Origin: Ashinkailepas kermadecensis
Lineage: Eukaryota > Arthropoda > Thecostraca > Neolepadidae
DNA length: 64,000 nucleotides
NCBI GenBank assembly: GCA_034440615.1
Contig: JAOTOM010003923.1
Span: forward strand, 96,001 to 160,000
Direction: 5' to 3'
Shown here one piece after another: positions 47,502-58,710 of the stretch. Position 1 is the stretch's first letter; each line of letters opens with the position of its first letter. Below the pieces are notes generated by a model that made no database searches, was not told where the DNA came from, and worked only from the letters and a program-made list of their open reading frames with translations. Position numbers and translations under genes: made by a program.

Positions 47502-48207
47502 AGATCTCGGGGCGCATCCTGCGTGTTGCGCGGCATCGCAACTGCTGTAGACCAGGTACACAGGTGCAGTCGAAGGCCTGCCGGCGTTGCCCGCGATATC
47601 AAAGCAGTTCAGTCCGTTCTCATAGAACTACTCTCGTAGAACTCTCATAGAATTAGGCAGTTCAGGCCGTTCTCATAGAGTGCCTGGACGTGCCGCACGT
47701 TCTGCGGCAGAAACGGCGCAGGTGACGCATTACTCGCGGCGAGAGAGCGTCCCAGTTGGGTTTCGTCCGTCCTGGTTTGTTGTCTCAACATCAGCGGGAG
47801 AGATCGGGAGAAGCCAGGCACTGTGTCGCCTGTGGTTTTACGGCGTGGTCGAGGCTTGCGTTCTTACTTGCGACAGGAGTCGTGGAGCGTGCGAGATATA
47901 CATTGTGATTTCCAGGTCCAGGTGGCATGGACGCAGAGCAGTGAGCGCTCTCGGAAACTGCTGGCGTCCTACTCAGCTCGGGCTCCGGGGACCACCAGAT
48001 GCTCTGGGGAACCACCAGATGCATTCAGTTTGTGAAGTGTTCCGGTTCTTCATCCGCGGCGGGCCGCTGCGGGCCGGTTTGTTTTCGCGCCAAATGTGGC
48101 CAACCGTGCCTGACCTTTCGACGACGGCTCCGCGTCTGCCATCGCACCGCACCTGGCTGGTCGTCAGAGACCGACCCGAACACGCCGAACAGCGTGATCG
48201 CTGTCGA
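47502..48207. other. Unassigned sequence
   Basis: TTCTCATAGA repeats near 47617-47660 and an ACCACCAGATGC duplication near 47990-48020 are the only patterns. No gene recognised. Confidence 0.45.
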
Positions 48208-48376
48208 CGGATGGCGGCGGGTGGACTTAGGGTAAGGCGCTCGTCTCCCGGCCGAAAGGTTGTGGGTTCGAGTCCCACGTGTCGCTACTTTTCGCCCGGG
48301 AACAATCGGCGCGAGGGATTGGCGACGCCGCGTGATCCAACGGTCGACGCGTGTTAAGACCAATGACCAACCGTCA
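48208..48376 (+). mobile_element. tRNA-derived SINE, divergent subfamily
   Basis: The head TTAGGGTAAGGCGCTCGTCT and B box GGTTCGAGTCCCAC resemble arginine tRNA more closely than the other copies do. The tail keeps GGTCGACGCG and GACCAATGACCAACC. I find no clear target duplication, so the ends are approximate. Confidence 0.75.
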
Positions 48377-48407
48377 GTCACTGCTGACGGGTGATCAGCT
48401 GGGACAG

Positions 48408-48596
48408 ACGTGTATGTCGTCGGGGACGAGTGGTCTAGGGGTAAGATGCCCGTCTCACAATCGAAATATTGTGTGTTCGAGTCTCACCTGTCGCTACTCT
48501 TCGCCCGCGACCAACCGGCGTGGAGATTGGCGACGCTATATGACTCAACGGTCGACGTGTCATAAAACCAATAACCAACCAACGTGTGTGTCGTCG
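48408..48596 (+). mobile_element. tRNA-derived SINE, full length, 15-bp duplication
   Basis: The element spans 48423-48581. ACGTGTATGTCGTCG (48408-48422) and ACGTGTGTGTCGTCG (48582-48596) flank it with one mismatch. It has the A-box-like TGGTCTAGGGGTAAG, a mutated B box (TGTTCGAGTCT) and the tail CATAAAACCAATAACCAACC. It lies 46 bp after the preceding SINE in the same orientation. Confidence 0.92.
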
Positions 48597-48833
48597 CCTG
48601 CCGTACAGGCCAGAACGCACCGCTGCTGGGCCAGGACGTTATGCCGTCTCACGTCGTGGATGCTCAAGATGATGCTTCCTCGGGCCTAGTGGCGATACTT
48701 TAGATGCTGGGAGACCAATTGGCTTGAAGGAGGATTGTTGGAAATAAGAGGACAATCGCCACTCCTTAAGGCTGCAGGAAGTGAGAAGTGAGGAACGCGC
48801 CGGCTTCCTCCCAAATTATGGATATGCAAATGC

Positions 48834-48836
<3 letters not shown>

Positions 48837-48890
<54 letters not shown>
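48837..48890. repeat. (AT)n microsatellite
   Basis: About 27 AT repeats. Confidence 0.98.
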
Positions 48891-48892
<2 letters not shown>

Positions 48893-48908
48893 CAAGCCAC
48901 TGCAGCAG

Positions 48909-48921
48909 AGATCCGCCAGTG
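48909..48921 (+). mobile_element. hAT right-terminus remnant
   Basis: AGATCCGCCAGTG matches the right end of the elements at 18919 and 27919. The left end is not identified; CTAGTGGCGATAC at 48686 is a weak candidate without matching flanks. Confidence 0.45.
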
Positions 48922-49735
48922 ATCACTATCCATGGCATGAGGCATGTCACATGTGCACAATAGTAAATAGTGATATGCGCATTTGCAAACCGCAGACATT
49001 TTCGTTTTAGCGATACTTCACCGCATGTTGGCTGCAGCCTCGAGCTAGTAACATTAAGGCAACGGAAAAGCTTTCACCAGAAACGCTTGAAGCCGGGCAG
49101 CCTCTCGGCCGCAAGGCATGACTCGCGCGGTAATTGCGCAGGTGTGATATCATTCCACACTCGCCGCCAAGAGCAAACCATTACCACCAACCTGGTCGCT
49201 CAGCACACAGTACACGGCACGGTAGTGAGGTTGATTGACCAGTTACGTGTGCCGCCCAGACGGACCGGACCGTGTCGGCACCGGGTCGTTTGGTGGCGCG
49301 CTCCCCCCCCCTCGGTGGCTGTGGGTATATGCAGCGCCCGTCGTACCTCCGTACCGTCGCGAGGTATGATGTCCCAGTGTGGCTCCACGCGTACAGGGCG
49401 CCCATCCAGTATGTTTCGGACTGGGAGGGCGATGAAAGATTGATATTTGTTTGTAAAAATTGAGAGAGAAAAAACGTTGATAATGGAGGATGCGAATGGG
49501 GTGCGTTTTCCGTGCTCTTCGGTGGTTTCGGTGCACCACTTGCATGCGTACGACGGGGCGAGCCTTCATGCACCCCCGAAGGAAGGGGGTCCCATCTTGA
49601 GTGTGCCTGCGGTCACCGCCGGTGACCTCCAGTGCCAGCTGACGTCCTTTGTCTCGTCCGACCGACGTTCACTGGTGGCTCTCACGGTGCACGCGTCATC
49701 GGGTGTTATTATTCTCGGCAGCGGCTCACACGGCC
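48922..49735. other. Unassigned sequence
   Basis: Overlapping frames up to 273 codons continue from here into the C-rich array. No domain recognised. Confidence 0.45.
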
Positions 49736-49739
49736 GCTG

Positions 49740-50195
49740 CCGGAGGGTGCACGCCGACTCTGCTCCCGTCTCCCCACCCCCGCTTCTCCAATTCCTCCCC
49801 CCCCCACTCCCACCCCTACCAACCCCAACCCCACCACCACCACCCCCAACCGCTGCTCCCGTCTCCCCACCGCTACTGTCTCCCCGGACTGTTACCGTCC
49901 CCCACTCCGCTCCTGTGTCCCCAAACTGTTCCCGTACCCCACGCCGCCTCTGTGTCCCCGAGCTTTTCCCGTCCCCCACGCCGCCCCTGTGTCCCCGAGC
50001 TTTTCCCGTCCCCACGCCACTCCCATCTCCCGCGCCGCTCCTGTGTCCCCGTATTGTCCCCCCTCCTCCCCCCCCTCCTCCCCTGTCGCTGCTCCGGCCT
50101 CCCCCTCGCACGCTGCTCCGGCCTCCCCGCGTTGTCCCAGTGCTCCACGCGGCTCCCCGCGCCCGTGTCCCGCGCCCGTGTCCCGCGCCACTCAC
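49740..50195. repeat. C-rich minisatellite-like region
   Basis: CCACCCC-type runs (49780-49850) pass into ~33-bp units with CGCTCCTGTGTCCCC and GAGCTTTTCCCGTCCCC. The plus frames read as Pro/Ser-rich (PPLCPRAFPVP) and the minus as Gly/Arg-rich, both by repetition. Confidence 0.85.
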
Positions 50196-50271
50196 GTCTT
50201 CGCATTCTTCTGCTGATCGCATTTATTTTAGCGGGCTTATTCATTGTGTTCAGTCATCCTTTACGTAGTGA

Positions 50272-50410
50272 CATATTTAACCCTTGGCCTGCGTCCCACC
50301 AAGCCTACTGATCATCATTAACCCTTGGCCTGCGGACGACCAGCAAATCTACTGATTGTCATTAGTCCTGGGCCTGCGGACCAGCAAACCTACTGATTGT
50401 CATTAACCGC
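50272..50410. repeat. Three copies of a ~44-bp unit
   Basis: ATTAACCCTTGGCCTGCG, ACCAGCAAATCT and ACTGATTGTC segments recur three times, with small indels between copies. Confidence 0.9.
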
Positions 50411-51235
50411 ATTAAAAAAGAAGGCATTATTAAAGCAAATACTCCGAGTTTTGAACACGATTGGATTCTTCCAAATCTAAGGAGAGCTATAGAACGGGGC
50501 TGGCCGTGGGATCAATGGACAATATTCCTGACGCCAGCAGAACCATCGGCTCACCCACGACAGGCTGGGCCTTCGCTCACTTCATTTAGTCCCTGAATAT
50601 CACAGGAACGGGTGATGAGATTTTACAAGCCCAAATTGTAATTGATACCGCAGTATCAAATCTCTTCATGATCACGGTTGAGCAGAAATTCTAGCATCTC
50701 ACAGTGCAGAGGTTTTCTGGTGTTCTTGGGTTAACGGGGTGGGGTCACGAACAGGGGTGCAGCTAAGAGTTTCTTAAGAGGGAGATTAAAAGAAACGTGA
50801 TGAAACAGAGTCCACTTACGGCCCGAATGCTTCGCGTGCCGGGAATTTCTGGTTTTACGTGGGGAAAATCTCAAAATTTACTGTTTAGTCTAGTGTAATG
50901 TTGGCTGCTAGGGGAAGGGCGACGAGGCCCCCTTGGCTGGGCCTTTGCGCAGTATCCCACATCAAATTATGAACATACAGGCGGGAGGGAAGGGCGAGCC
51001 AACATAGGAGCGGAACCAATGTTGGAGGAACACTTGAAAGGGACAATCGATACCCAATGGGTAGAGCCTTACGGAAACGTTTAGTTGAAAAGTATCGTGC
51101 TGAATTTAGAACTCATCGCAGGGGCTCGACACACATGGCAATACTTGTAATTATTTGAGCGTGGTGGAGCTTTAGATGGCTAGAACCTCTCGAAGCACAA
51201 ATGAAGCTCCAAGCTCGAGAATGCTCGAGACACCA
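50411..51235. other. Unassigned sequence around a decayed hAT-type copy
   Basis: Outside 50752-50948 nothing is recognised. Confidence 0.45.
50752..50948. mobile_element. Decayed ~197-bp hAT-type element
   Basis: The interior TACGTGGGGAAAATC and the end CCCTTGGCTGGGCC align with the element at 11881-12075, and the length agrees. The left end is CAGGGGTGCAGCTAAG. No 8-bp duplication survives. Confidence 0.65.
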
Positions 51236-51239
51236 TATC

Positions 51240-51960
51240 TCGTTCAGCCAGGCGTCCGGCCAGCATCGTCCATCGTCGCCTCAGTCGCCCACTGGCCGCA
51301 TGCCAGCCAGATGAGCGACGCTCATTGGCTAACCGTCGAGAGGAGCGCCTGTGATTGGCCAGTCGGCCGAGATGTCCGCTCCGGTCGTCCTGGGAATCGC
51401 CCCTCCTCTCGACGCTTCGGCTATCCGCTGTCCAGAGGTGCCGCCTTGCATCACGCACGCGCTCTCCGTTCAATCCGGGAAGCCTCTGCGAGCATCTGCC
51501 TTGCATCTGCAGGTTTCGGTGGAGCGCTTCAACGACTTTCTTGCATCACCACAATCGTCACGAATTCCAGGTTGCAAATATCAGATTATTCCTGTCACGG
51601 GAGCTACTGGACGCTGGCATAAAAGGACATGAATAGTCCAAGCAGCAATAGTGGCAATAGTCGGACGAGGACAAGGAACCGATCGCGCCAAGGCGGTACG
51701 GGGCCTTCTCTAGGGGCGGCGCCGCGGTGTGAGGTGTCAGAGGCCGACCTGCGAGCCCACTTTGCTGCGCCCCTGGCTGCCCGGCCGGGGGAGCGAGCAT
51801 CGTGGGCGGACTGGCCGGCCGGGGCCCCCAGTTGGGGCGTGCCCCCGACTGCCCCCACCTGACGGCGCCTGTCCACCGAGACGAGGTCTGGCGCCGCCCG
51901 CGCCGTGCTTCCAACACGGCGCCGTGCGCCGACGGCCTGCGTTATGCCGCGTGGCTCGCC
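51240..51960. promoter_or_regulatory. GC-rich segment with two inverted CCAAT boxes
   Basis: ATTGG at 51324-51328 and 51354-51358 are 30 bp apart, close to the 31-bp spacing in the 13-kb island. A CpG-dense stretch follows (51700-51960). A TATA-like GCATAAAAGG lies at 51618-51627. This looks like an orphan promoter; the frames downstream have no recognised product. Confidence 0.4.
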
Positions 51961-52955
51961 CTGAATCCCAACTGTGGTTATGGGGATAGGTGGTTATTTG
52001 GTTTTACGTCAAAGCCAATCGAACCGATTACAGCATTCGTGCAGACTGGCTGTTATGAAGCGGATCCAGCCACATTGAAAGGCGTCCTCTTATTTCTTCG
52101 GTCCAAGCAATCCATGTGACTTTTTGAACCGCCAAGGGGTCACTAGTAAATGTAAATATGTATGCATGGCATGTCGGGCTTATGTATGGTAATGCATGGG
52201 ACCTATGTATGGTAATATTGTTCCCATTCCATCATGTTCCACACCTTTTGCGTGACTTATTCTGCAAATGTTCATGCAATAATGGTATAATGTATCGCCC
52301 AAGTGGGTGCGAACTGTGTCGAGCCCTATGCAGATGGAATTACACCATAGTCCCGAAAGCTGTTTCCTAAGAATAAGAACAGAGCACTTCGTCCCGGCGA
52401 ATCAACGATGAAACGAGATTCCAGCGTAGAACCTCGGCGGCGTCTGGTCGTTGGCTAGTTTTGTGATTTTTGGACAGTATCAATACGAAGGGCGATGTAC
52501 GAAATGCGAAACGCCAAGAACATTGACATCGTGTGATTGACTTCGAATGACTTACCTGAGAAGGCGCCTTGGAAGCATTGCCATTTGTATTGGAAATGAA
52601 CTAGTGGCAATATTCCAACTGCAGACTGATGAACTGACAAAGTGTGTGCGCGACGCGGCGAACGATCGGAACTATTTTCGCTTCAACTTTTGGTTGGTGA
52701 GACAGGATTCGACGAAGTGGAGTAGAATATTGACGTAAAATTCATGCTTCCTCACTTTTGTCCATAACGGTAAAACATAACATGGCGTACTTTCGTAGAT
52801 AATCTAAGCAGATGCGTTCTTTTTACTGGGAGTACCTTTTAGGAACGAGACCTCAGGTCTTCTGGGTCCTTCTTTCCCAGGCGTGAGCGGCTCCACGTCC
52901 AGCGCTATCACTCCATTAACGGTGAAGTTGGGTCCGACATCGATCCGAGCGCTGA
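51961..52955. other. Unassigned sequence
   Basis: A strong donor-like CAG-GTAAGT reads on the minus strand at about 52548-52556, at the end of an open segment. No acceptor or neighbouring exon could be paired with it, so no gene is called. Confidence 0.4.
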
Positions 52956-52959
52956 TTGA

Positions 52960-53205
52960 CAGGGAATTCGAGCCGCCCATTCTCGGGGCAGCCATCACGT
53001 TCTCGGCGATGGCCGTTTTCCGGCAATCTTCCGAAGACTGACGACACCCAAGTTCCCGGAAGCAATTCGCCCCGGGCGGCTGACGGCCCCGCCGCAGGCC
53101 ATGGCCAGCGTAGTTGTATCACATCGGGCTTGGGGTAAGAGGGGGCCTCGTCCGCTGGCCTCGAGATCCTCCGCCGGCCACTCCGGCAGCGACAGAGACG
53201 ACGTG
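52960..53205. other. GC-rich CpG-dense segment
   Basis: Open frames on both strands, up to 117 codons on the minus strand, with no recognisable domain. Confidence 0.4.
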
Positions 53206-53845
53206 TTGCAGGCGGCGCGTGACGGGTATTCAAGCGCACGAAGTGTGTGTCGGGCACTACCCACGACAAGAGGAAATTTGTCGCAGGCGATCAATGGTTA
53301 AGCTGTCATCCCCGTCGCGGGTGGGTCGGCTGCGGTACGCAGGCGTTCGCGAATGCGTCTGATTTTTGTTTCGGATCATTGCGCCGCACATTTCAATCGC
53401 TCGCCCCGGGCTAAACTAACGCTCTGGTTGTAGTCGGCCAACTGACTACAGGACGCCCGGTGCAATTAATTCAATTTGGCTAATTCGGCGCTTCCGTTGC
53501 AGCGTGTGTGTGTGTGTTGTTGTGTTTGGCCAGCCTGCCACCTGTAGGTGATGTCGGCTGTTTCCTGTGCGTGAGTGGTAGAATGGTAGGAGGATTAGAT
53601 ACAGGGTGGATAGATTACTGGTAGAGTGATGTTCGAGTAGAGTCGGAGTCGTCTTGAAGAGTTGAGTTGACCTGGGAGCTTGAAGAGGTAGAGATGGCAG
53701 AGAAGAGACGTTTGAGAGCCGGAGATGGAGTAGTCGAAAGAAGCTTGTCAGTCCGGACGGTGCTATATTGTGGTATGAGGTGTAGTGGGTGGGTTGGGGT
53801 CGGGTCATCGCCATATATTAACATTGCAAGAACACGTTTTTTTTG
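53206..53845. other. Unassigned sequence
   Basis: No gene recognised. Purine-rich GAAGAG/GAGTAG-type sequence lies at 53630-53720, with a short GTGTGT run near 53503. Confidence 0.45.
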
Positions 53846-53976
53846 TAGTTATCTGTTTGTTTGTTTGTTTGTTTGTTTGTTTGTTTTTTGTTGGTTTCTT
53901 TTTTCTTTTTTTCTTTTTTTTTCTTTTTTTTCTTCCCCAGGGTTCAGTCTTTTTTCCCCGGTCTATTTTTTTTCAC
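53846..53976 (+). repeat. (TTTG)n and polypyrimidine tract
   Basis: A TTTG tetranucleotide run is followed by T/C-rich sequence ending in TTCCCCAGGG near 53933. The last part looks like a splice acceptor, but no exon follows that I can support. Confidence 0.85.
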
Positions 53977-54164
53977 AGTTGATCGATTAGGCGTGTCGTA
54001 GAAAGAAAGTGGAAGAGAAGTTCGTGTAATGTTGGATAGTCGTCGTTGAGAAGTGTAGTGATATTTAGTGGAATGTTGCGTGTGCTGCAGTAGTCTGTGA
54101 TGTGTTGCCTTTCGTTGTTGTATTTAGTGCAGTAGATGAGTATGTGTTTGATAGTGAGTGTTCG

Positions 54165-54365
54165 TTGACATGTTGTGCATGTCGGCGGCGGCCGGTGCCG
54201 GCCGGCCGCCGTTGTGCGCATGCGCGGCCGCGACTGCGGCTGGGTACGCGGCCGCTAACTGCTGGGAACCGTAGTGGGGTGTGGGAGCCGGCAGCCCTCC
54301 TATTAGCGACCGGTCGAGTCGGGCGCGCCGGCACACAGAAATTAGAGCCCGCCACCTGACTGACG
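54165..54365. other. GC-rich CpG-dense segment
   Basis: GGCCGGCCGCC-type sequence next to the tRNA-like element; it may be part of that element's body. Confidence 0.35.
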
Positions 54366-54401
54366 AGCGCGCGCGACGGGCGAGGCCGCATTGAGCCCGC
54401 C

Positions 54402-54472
54402 GGTTGCAGGATTCGAACCCACGATCTCACGACCAGGATTCCCAGCGTCCTACCGACTGAGCTGCCGCGACC
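54402..54472 (-). mobile_element. tRNA-like SINE head or tRNA pseudogene, second family
   Basis: On the minus strand the sequence runs GGTCGCGGCAGCTCAGTCGG, then GTGGGTTCGAATCCTGCAACC. It has an A-box AGCTCAGTCGGTAGG and B box GGTTCGAATCC. The ends GGTCGCG and TGCAACC pair at six of seven positions including a wobble. The anticodon arm does not form a normal 5-bp stem, so I call it SINE-derived or a pseudogene. It differs from the arginine-like SINE family. Confidence 0.65.
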
Positions 54473-55006
54473 TCTGCGCCGCCGCGTGACACCCGGCACA
54501 TTTTACCGCCACCGAGTGATGCGCGGCAAAAAAGCTGCTGTCGCCGCCGCTCGGAGCGGCCATTTTCCTGTCTCTTCTGCGGCCGCGGCCGCTCGATTAG
54601 GCTCGAGCCTAGTCATTTATCCATCCCATCCATTGTCTAGGCTCGAGCCCAGACGATAGATCCTGGGAGCCGGCGTGAACTGCACGGAGTCGACGCGAAT
54701 TTGAGCCGGACAGAGCCGGTCACCGGCGGATCCACAAACCGGCCGGCAGCTCATTCGCGGAGAAGAGAAGATGAGTCTTGGATTTGCATAGTACCTAATG
54801 GGCGAAGGCGATATTTTAAGGCACTGCTTTCATCATAAATGTGCGTAAGTTCGGAAGAGCTGCTTTATGCAAATGTTTCGCAAACAAAAATTCAACAGCG
54901 TTTGGGGTTCTGATCAGTGAGCCTCCTGAAGCGGCAGTGGAACTGAAGTCTATGTTAGCTGCACGGAGCCGGCGACTACACCAGTCGCACGGGCGGTGGC
55001 TCACTG

Positions 55007-55008
<2 letters not shown>
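54473..55008. other. Unassigned sequence
   Basis: GGCTCGAGCC is repeated near 54601 and 54640 in a short duplication. CACCGGCGGATCCAC at 54721 resembles a hAT left end but has no partner. Confidence 0.4.

Positions 55009-55079
<71 letters not shown>
55009..55079. repeat. (AT)n microsatellite
   Basis: About 35 AT repeats. Confidence 0.98.
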
Positions 55080-55081
<2 letters not shown>

Positions 55082-55155
55082 ATTTGTATATGTAACAGTG
55101 CTCACTGCCGAGAGCAAGCCGATCCTCCAGTCGCCATCTCACCCCTCTTCACATC

Positions 55156-55220
55156 TTGTCAGTTGGAAGCTACATGACCACTGCAGTCGATGCGCCCCTA
55201 AACCCCAATTGTCAGTTGGA
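55156..55220 (+). mobile_element. 41-bp SINE-tail insertion with perfect 12-bp duplication
   Basis: TTGTCAGTTGGA at 55156-55167 and 55209-55220 flanks a 41-bp insert (55168-55208). The insert begins AGCTACATGACC and ends GCGCCCCTAAACCCCAA, again only the 3' tail of the SINE family. The perfect duplication shows a true retroposition event of a very short template. Confidence 0.87.
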
Positions 55221-56555
55221 TCTATTGTATATTGCAGGAGTGTTTCAACATGCATCGTGAACGAGAACGTGACTAAAATATGCGTGAAATCAACACGGTT
55301 GCGGCATTAAAAAGTAACGAATTAATGCTTTTGTACAACGCCCATAGTTAGTAATAACTGTTTCTAAATGCAGAGAGCCGTCTTCCCCACAATGTTCCTA
55401 CGCCCATAAATAGAGTAAGTATCCGCGAACTGTTCCTGAACTGTTTTTAATGGGACGTTACGCGCCAAGTGCGGACATTTAACTGGTCAGCGACATCGGA
55501 CGAAAACGCATCGGACGAAGCCTATAAACTAAGATTGTAATAGGCATGCATTTAGTTTTTTTTTCATCCACGCAATCCTAGGCGTTGTTGAAAAACAAAA
55601 CATGTGGCATAATAGTAGTGTATGCCACTACACTTTATTTCAGGTGTGTTTCACCCTCATTCACTCGATTTCTGGACAGTTATTTTACTGCTGAACATGG
55701 ACACAGTCATTATTACATGCTCCTGCGGTGAACATCTTGCTAGTTTTCTGACATTTCCTTGCCCTGTTAAACAAAACACGGCATGGGTGATAGAGCAGTT
55801 AATTACCTATCGACTGATGCAAGTTTCACCAGCCTGCCCCCAATTTTTGGACCGTCACTTTATCGTCGAATATTAAAACTGCCAGTATCCAAAATTCGGC
55901 GGTGAACATCTGACCAGCTTTCTCCCGTTGCATTGCCTTGTTGTTATTGTTTTTTTATTACCAGACATGCCATTTCTTTGGGGGAATTGGGGACACGCGG
56001 ACAATTTTGACCCCCATTTTCAACTGGGGGACAAGGGGAGGGGTGCACCCTCACACCCAACAGCATGCATCTTTTGATTACCACCCAGGGGTGCGCTCCG
56101 TGGAGACCGTGTGTGGCAGATGTGTGCCCGCTGGCGTGCGTGCGGTTGTGTGTAGTGATTGTGCGGCCGGTTCCCAGTGCGTACCGAGGTGTGATTTACA
56201 GTCATGCCTCCGCTTGCGCTTTATGGCAACGTGGGCACATGCGTGGGCATTCGCCGTAGCGGGCTGCACGCCATGGTCGAGGTTTCCCGCCTCGGGCAAT
56301 CGTGAGGCGGCATTTGAAATTGAAGTCGCATCTGTCAATGCATCGGTCACTGATGTTTATGCCGAAAATGTACAAAATATACTGAATATAATAGATAAAT
56401 ATCCAAAACAAATATAGCTATATAATAGAACGTATGTAATATTTTTTTAATAATGTAAATATTTGCGGAGATTGCCCACCTTGCCCGTTCTGGCGGAAGC
56501 AGTGGGCAATTTCGCTACACTGGCCAGCCGTTCATTGGTCAGTGGCGCGTCATAA
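55221..56555. other. Unassigned sequence
   Basis: A 159-codon frame (55938-56417) contains several CxxC-like pairs from GTGTGC-rich sequence but no recognisable family. The rest is AT-rich. Confidence 0.45.
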
Positions 56556-56559
56556 AAAG

Positions 56560-57070
56560 CCGAATCGCCCGCGCAAATCACAGTGGTCCCGCGGTCATTC
56601 ACCGCCAGAATCGTCGGCACGGCTCGCCACTGGGCGCCAAGCTCCGCGTCGCCGACGCAGGACGCCGCGCGCGGTCAGCGGCTAAACGTCGGCACTTTGG
56701 CCGCAAACTGCTTCGACACGCGCGCTCCGCCGCCCACGCCCACCCGCCCACCACGGTGTACACCGGCGCCAGGCGGTGTGGCACCGGCGCCTCCCCGCGG
56801 GCGGCACGCCCTTCGACAACACACAGTGTCAGGTGCATTGCGGCCGGTGCGGTGTATGTGGCGCACGTGGCGCACGGCTCGCCGCGGCGCGTGCAAACAA
56901 GACGCCCACTAACGATCGGTGGCCGCCCGGTGTGTGTAGCGCGCGCAGCGCGCTTCTGTTTGCATCTTGGCCTCCCGTGTATCATTTCCGGCGGCGGCCC
57001 GGTGCCGGGCGGCCCGGTGCCGGGCGGCCACCTTTGTTTGGCCACCGGGCGCGACGGCCGGTCCAGGGAG
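56560..57070. other. GC-rich CpG-dense island
   Basis: CpG-dense, with GGTGCCGGGCGGCCC tandem copies near 56998-57028 and a CACGTGGCGCACGG segment. Overlapping frames on both strands have no recognised domain. Confidence 0.4.
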
Positions 57071-57334
57071 GCGCAGGGAAGACGGATGGTGCTGCTGTCT
57101 TGCCATGCGTAACCGTCCCTCGATCCGACCCCCCCCCCCCACCCCTCTACGACTCGTCACAGTCCCATGTTGGCTGCCAACCAGTCCCCAAGATGACTTG
57201 GCACTCTATTAAATTCGGCACTTAAAGTCAGCCACCCTTTTCCGCCCACCCTGAACTACCCTCCCGCCACCAGCCACCTTCTCATTATCCCCAGAGCACC
57301 TGGAGAACGCCTCGCGACAGCTCTTGGCACTGCG

Positions 57335-57525
57335 TGATGAGAACCGCAGGTGGAGAAGCTTGGCATCATTGATGGGGCGTAATGCATGGAGACAGTGAGT
57401 GCTGTTAATTTGGTTGGAGAGGGCACCCTATAGGGTCCCATGTTAAGAAAGCAAGAAGTTGGTGGGATAAAGGCATAGATGGTGGGCCCGGGCTCATCAA
57501 CAACATAGGAGACTCCAGCTCCAAC
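57335..57525 (-). repeat. Interspersed repeat, copy 2 (partner at 18375-18560)
   Basis: The minus strand aligns with the plus strand at 18375-18560. An internal duplication of ACATAGGAG-CTCCAG lies just beyond, at 57508-57540. Class unknown. Confidence 0.65.
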
Positions 57526-57634
57526 ATAGGAGGCTCCAGACAAGAACCATAATCAAGGGGAAAAGTCAGAGGCCACTCAAAGAACGAGCAGGACACAGGA
57601 GCATCGCGGCCCGTGCCGTGCGCATTTGGGCTCC

Positions 57635-57850
57635 GCCCAGCGAAGCGGATAACCAGCCCAGCGAAGCGGACAACCAGTCCGGCAAAGCGGACAACCAGTC
57701 CAGCGAAGCTGACAGCCAGTTCAGCGAAGATTACAACTAGTCCAGCGAAGCTGACAACCAGTCCAGCGAAGCGGACAACCGGTCCAGCGAGACGGACAAC
57801 CAGTCCAGCGAAGCGGACAACCAGTCCAGCGAAGCGGACAGCCGAGCCGA
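57635..57850. repeat. Minisatellite, 21-bp unit, ~10 copies
   Basis: CCAGCGAAGCGGACAACCAG-type units. As 21 is a multiple of three, the plus strand reads SPAKRTT heptads and the minus strand RFAGLVV heptads. Confidence 0.95.
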
Positions 57851-58195
57851 CACCGGCCGCCCGGCCGGCGGCCGACTGTGAGCTGCGCCCAATCGGGTCG
57901 CGTGCGGCGCGCGCTATCGCGCGACACGGCGAATCTGCCGCCATTGTGCCGGCCGCGCCAAAAGCGGCGGCATCCTGCTGCCGGCGGACCGGTATCTGGC
58001 CGCATCGCGGTGGCGACGTTTTCCGTGACGACGGCCGACGATCGGCCCGATCGGCCGCATTGTCGCGCCGGGCTGGTCGGCCGCGCCGGAGCGCTTTTTG
58101 CCGCGGGATGAGGAAAGTGAGGTGGCGCGATTTTTGTCATCCTTGAGGACTCGCGTACCGCGCACCAGATCCGAGCGCGTCGCTAATTACGCTTC
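57851..58195. other. GC-rich CpG-dense segment
   Basis: CpG-dense bridge between the 21-bp and 43-bp arrays; no product or regulatory array recognised. Confidence 0.4.
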
Positions 58196-58282
58196 GACGT
58201 GGCCGTCGAGGAAAAATGGCAATTTTCGGGCTGGCGGGAAAAGACGCGCGGACGGTCGTTAGTCGGTTGTCGAAAACGCCCC

Positions 58283-58710
58283 CGGCCCGGACAGTTCAGC
58301 CGCCGACAGAGTCTGGTCTGTTGGCCGGCCAGGACAGTTCAGCCGCCGACAGAGTTTGGTCTGTTGGCCGGCCAGGACAGTTCAGCCGCCGACAGAGTCT
58401 GGTCTGTTGGCCGGCCAGGACAGTTCAGCCGCCGACAGAGTCTGGTCTGTTGGTCGGAATGGACAGTTCAGCCGCCGACAGAGTCTGGTCTGTTGGCCGG
58501 CCAGGACAGTTCAGCCGCCGACAGAGTCTGGTCTGTTGGCCGGCCAGGACAGTTCAGCCGCCGACAGAGTCTGGTCTGTTGGCCGGCCAGGACAGTTCAG
58601 CCGCCGACAGAGTCTGGTCTGTTGGCCGGAATGGACAGTTCAGCCGCCGACAGAGTTTGGTCTGTTCGTCGGCATGAACAGTTCAGCCGCCGACAGTCTG
58701 AACTGTCGAC
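58283..58710. repeat. Minisatellite, 43-bp unit, ~10 copies
   Basis: Units carry GACAGTTCAGCCGCCGACAG and TCTGGTCTGTTGGCCGGCC, with GGAATG variants near 58456 and 58628. The array is highly uniform apart from the 3' end. Confidence 0.96.

Noticed and set aside
48686..48921. Complete hAT element ending at 48921
   Set aside because: The candidate left end CTAGTGGCGATAC is weak and its flank does not match ATCACTAT on the right.
51629..51862. 77-codon frame just after a TATA-like box
   Set aside because: The ATG lies only a few bases after the TATA-like sequence, so a transcript starting ~30 bp downstream would not include it.
55938..56417. 159-codon frame with several Cys pairs, possible zinc-binding protein
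   Set aside because: Cys spacing follows a GTGTGC-rich stretch and matches no known finger; no splice or promoter context.
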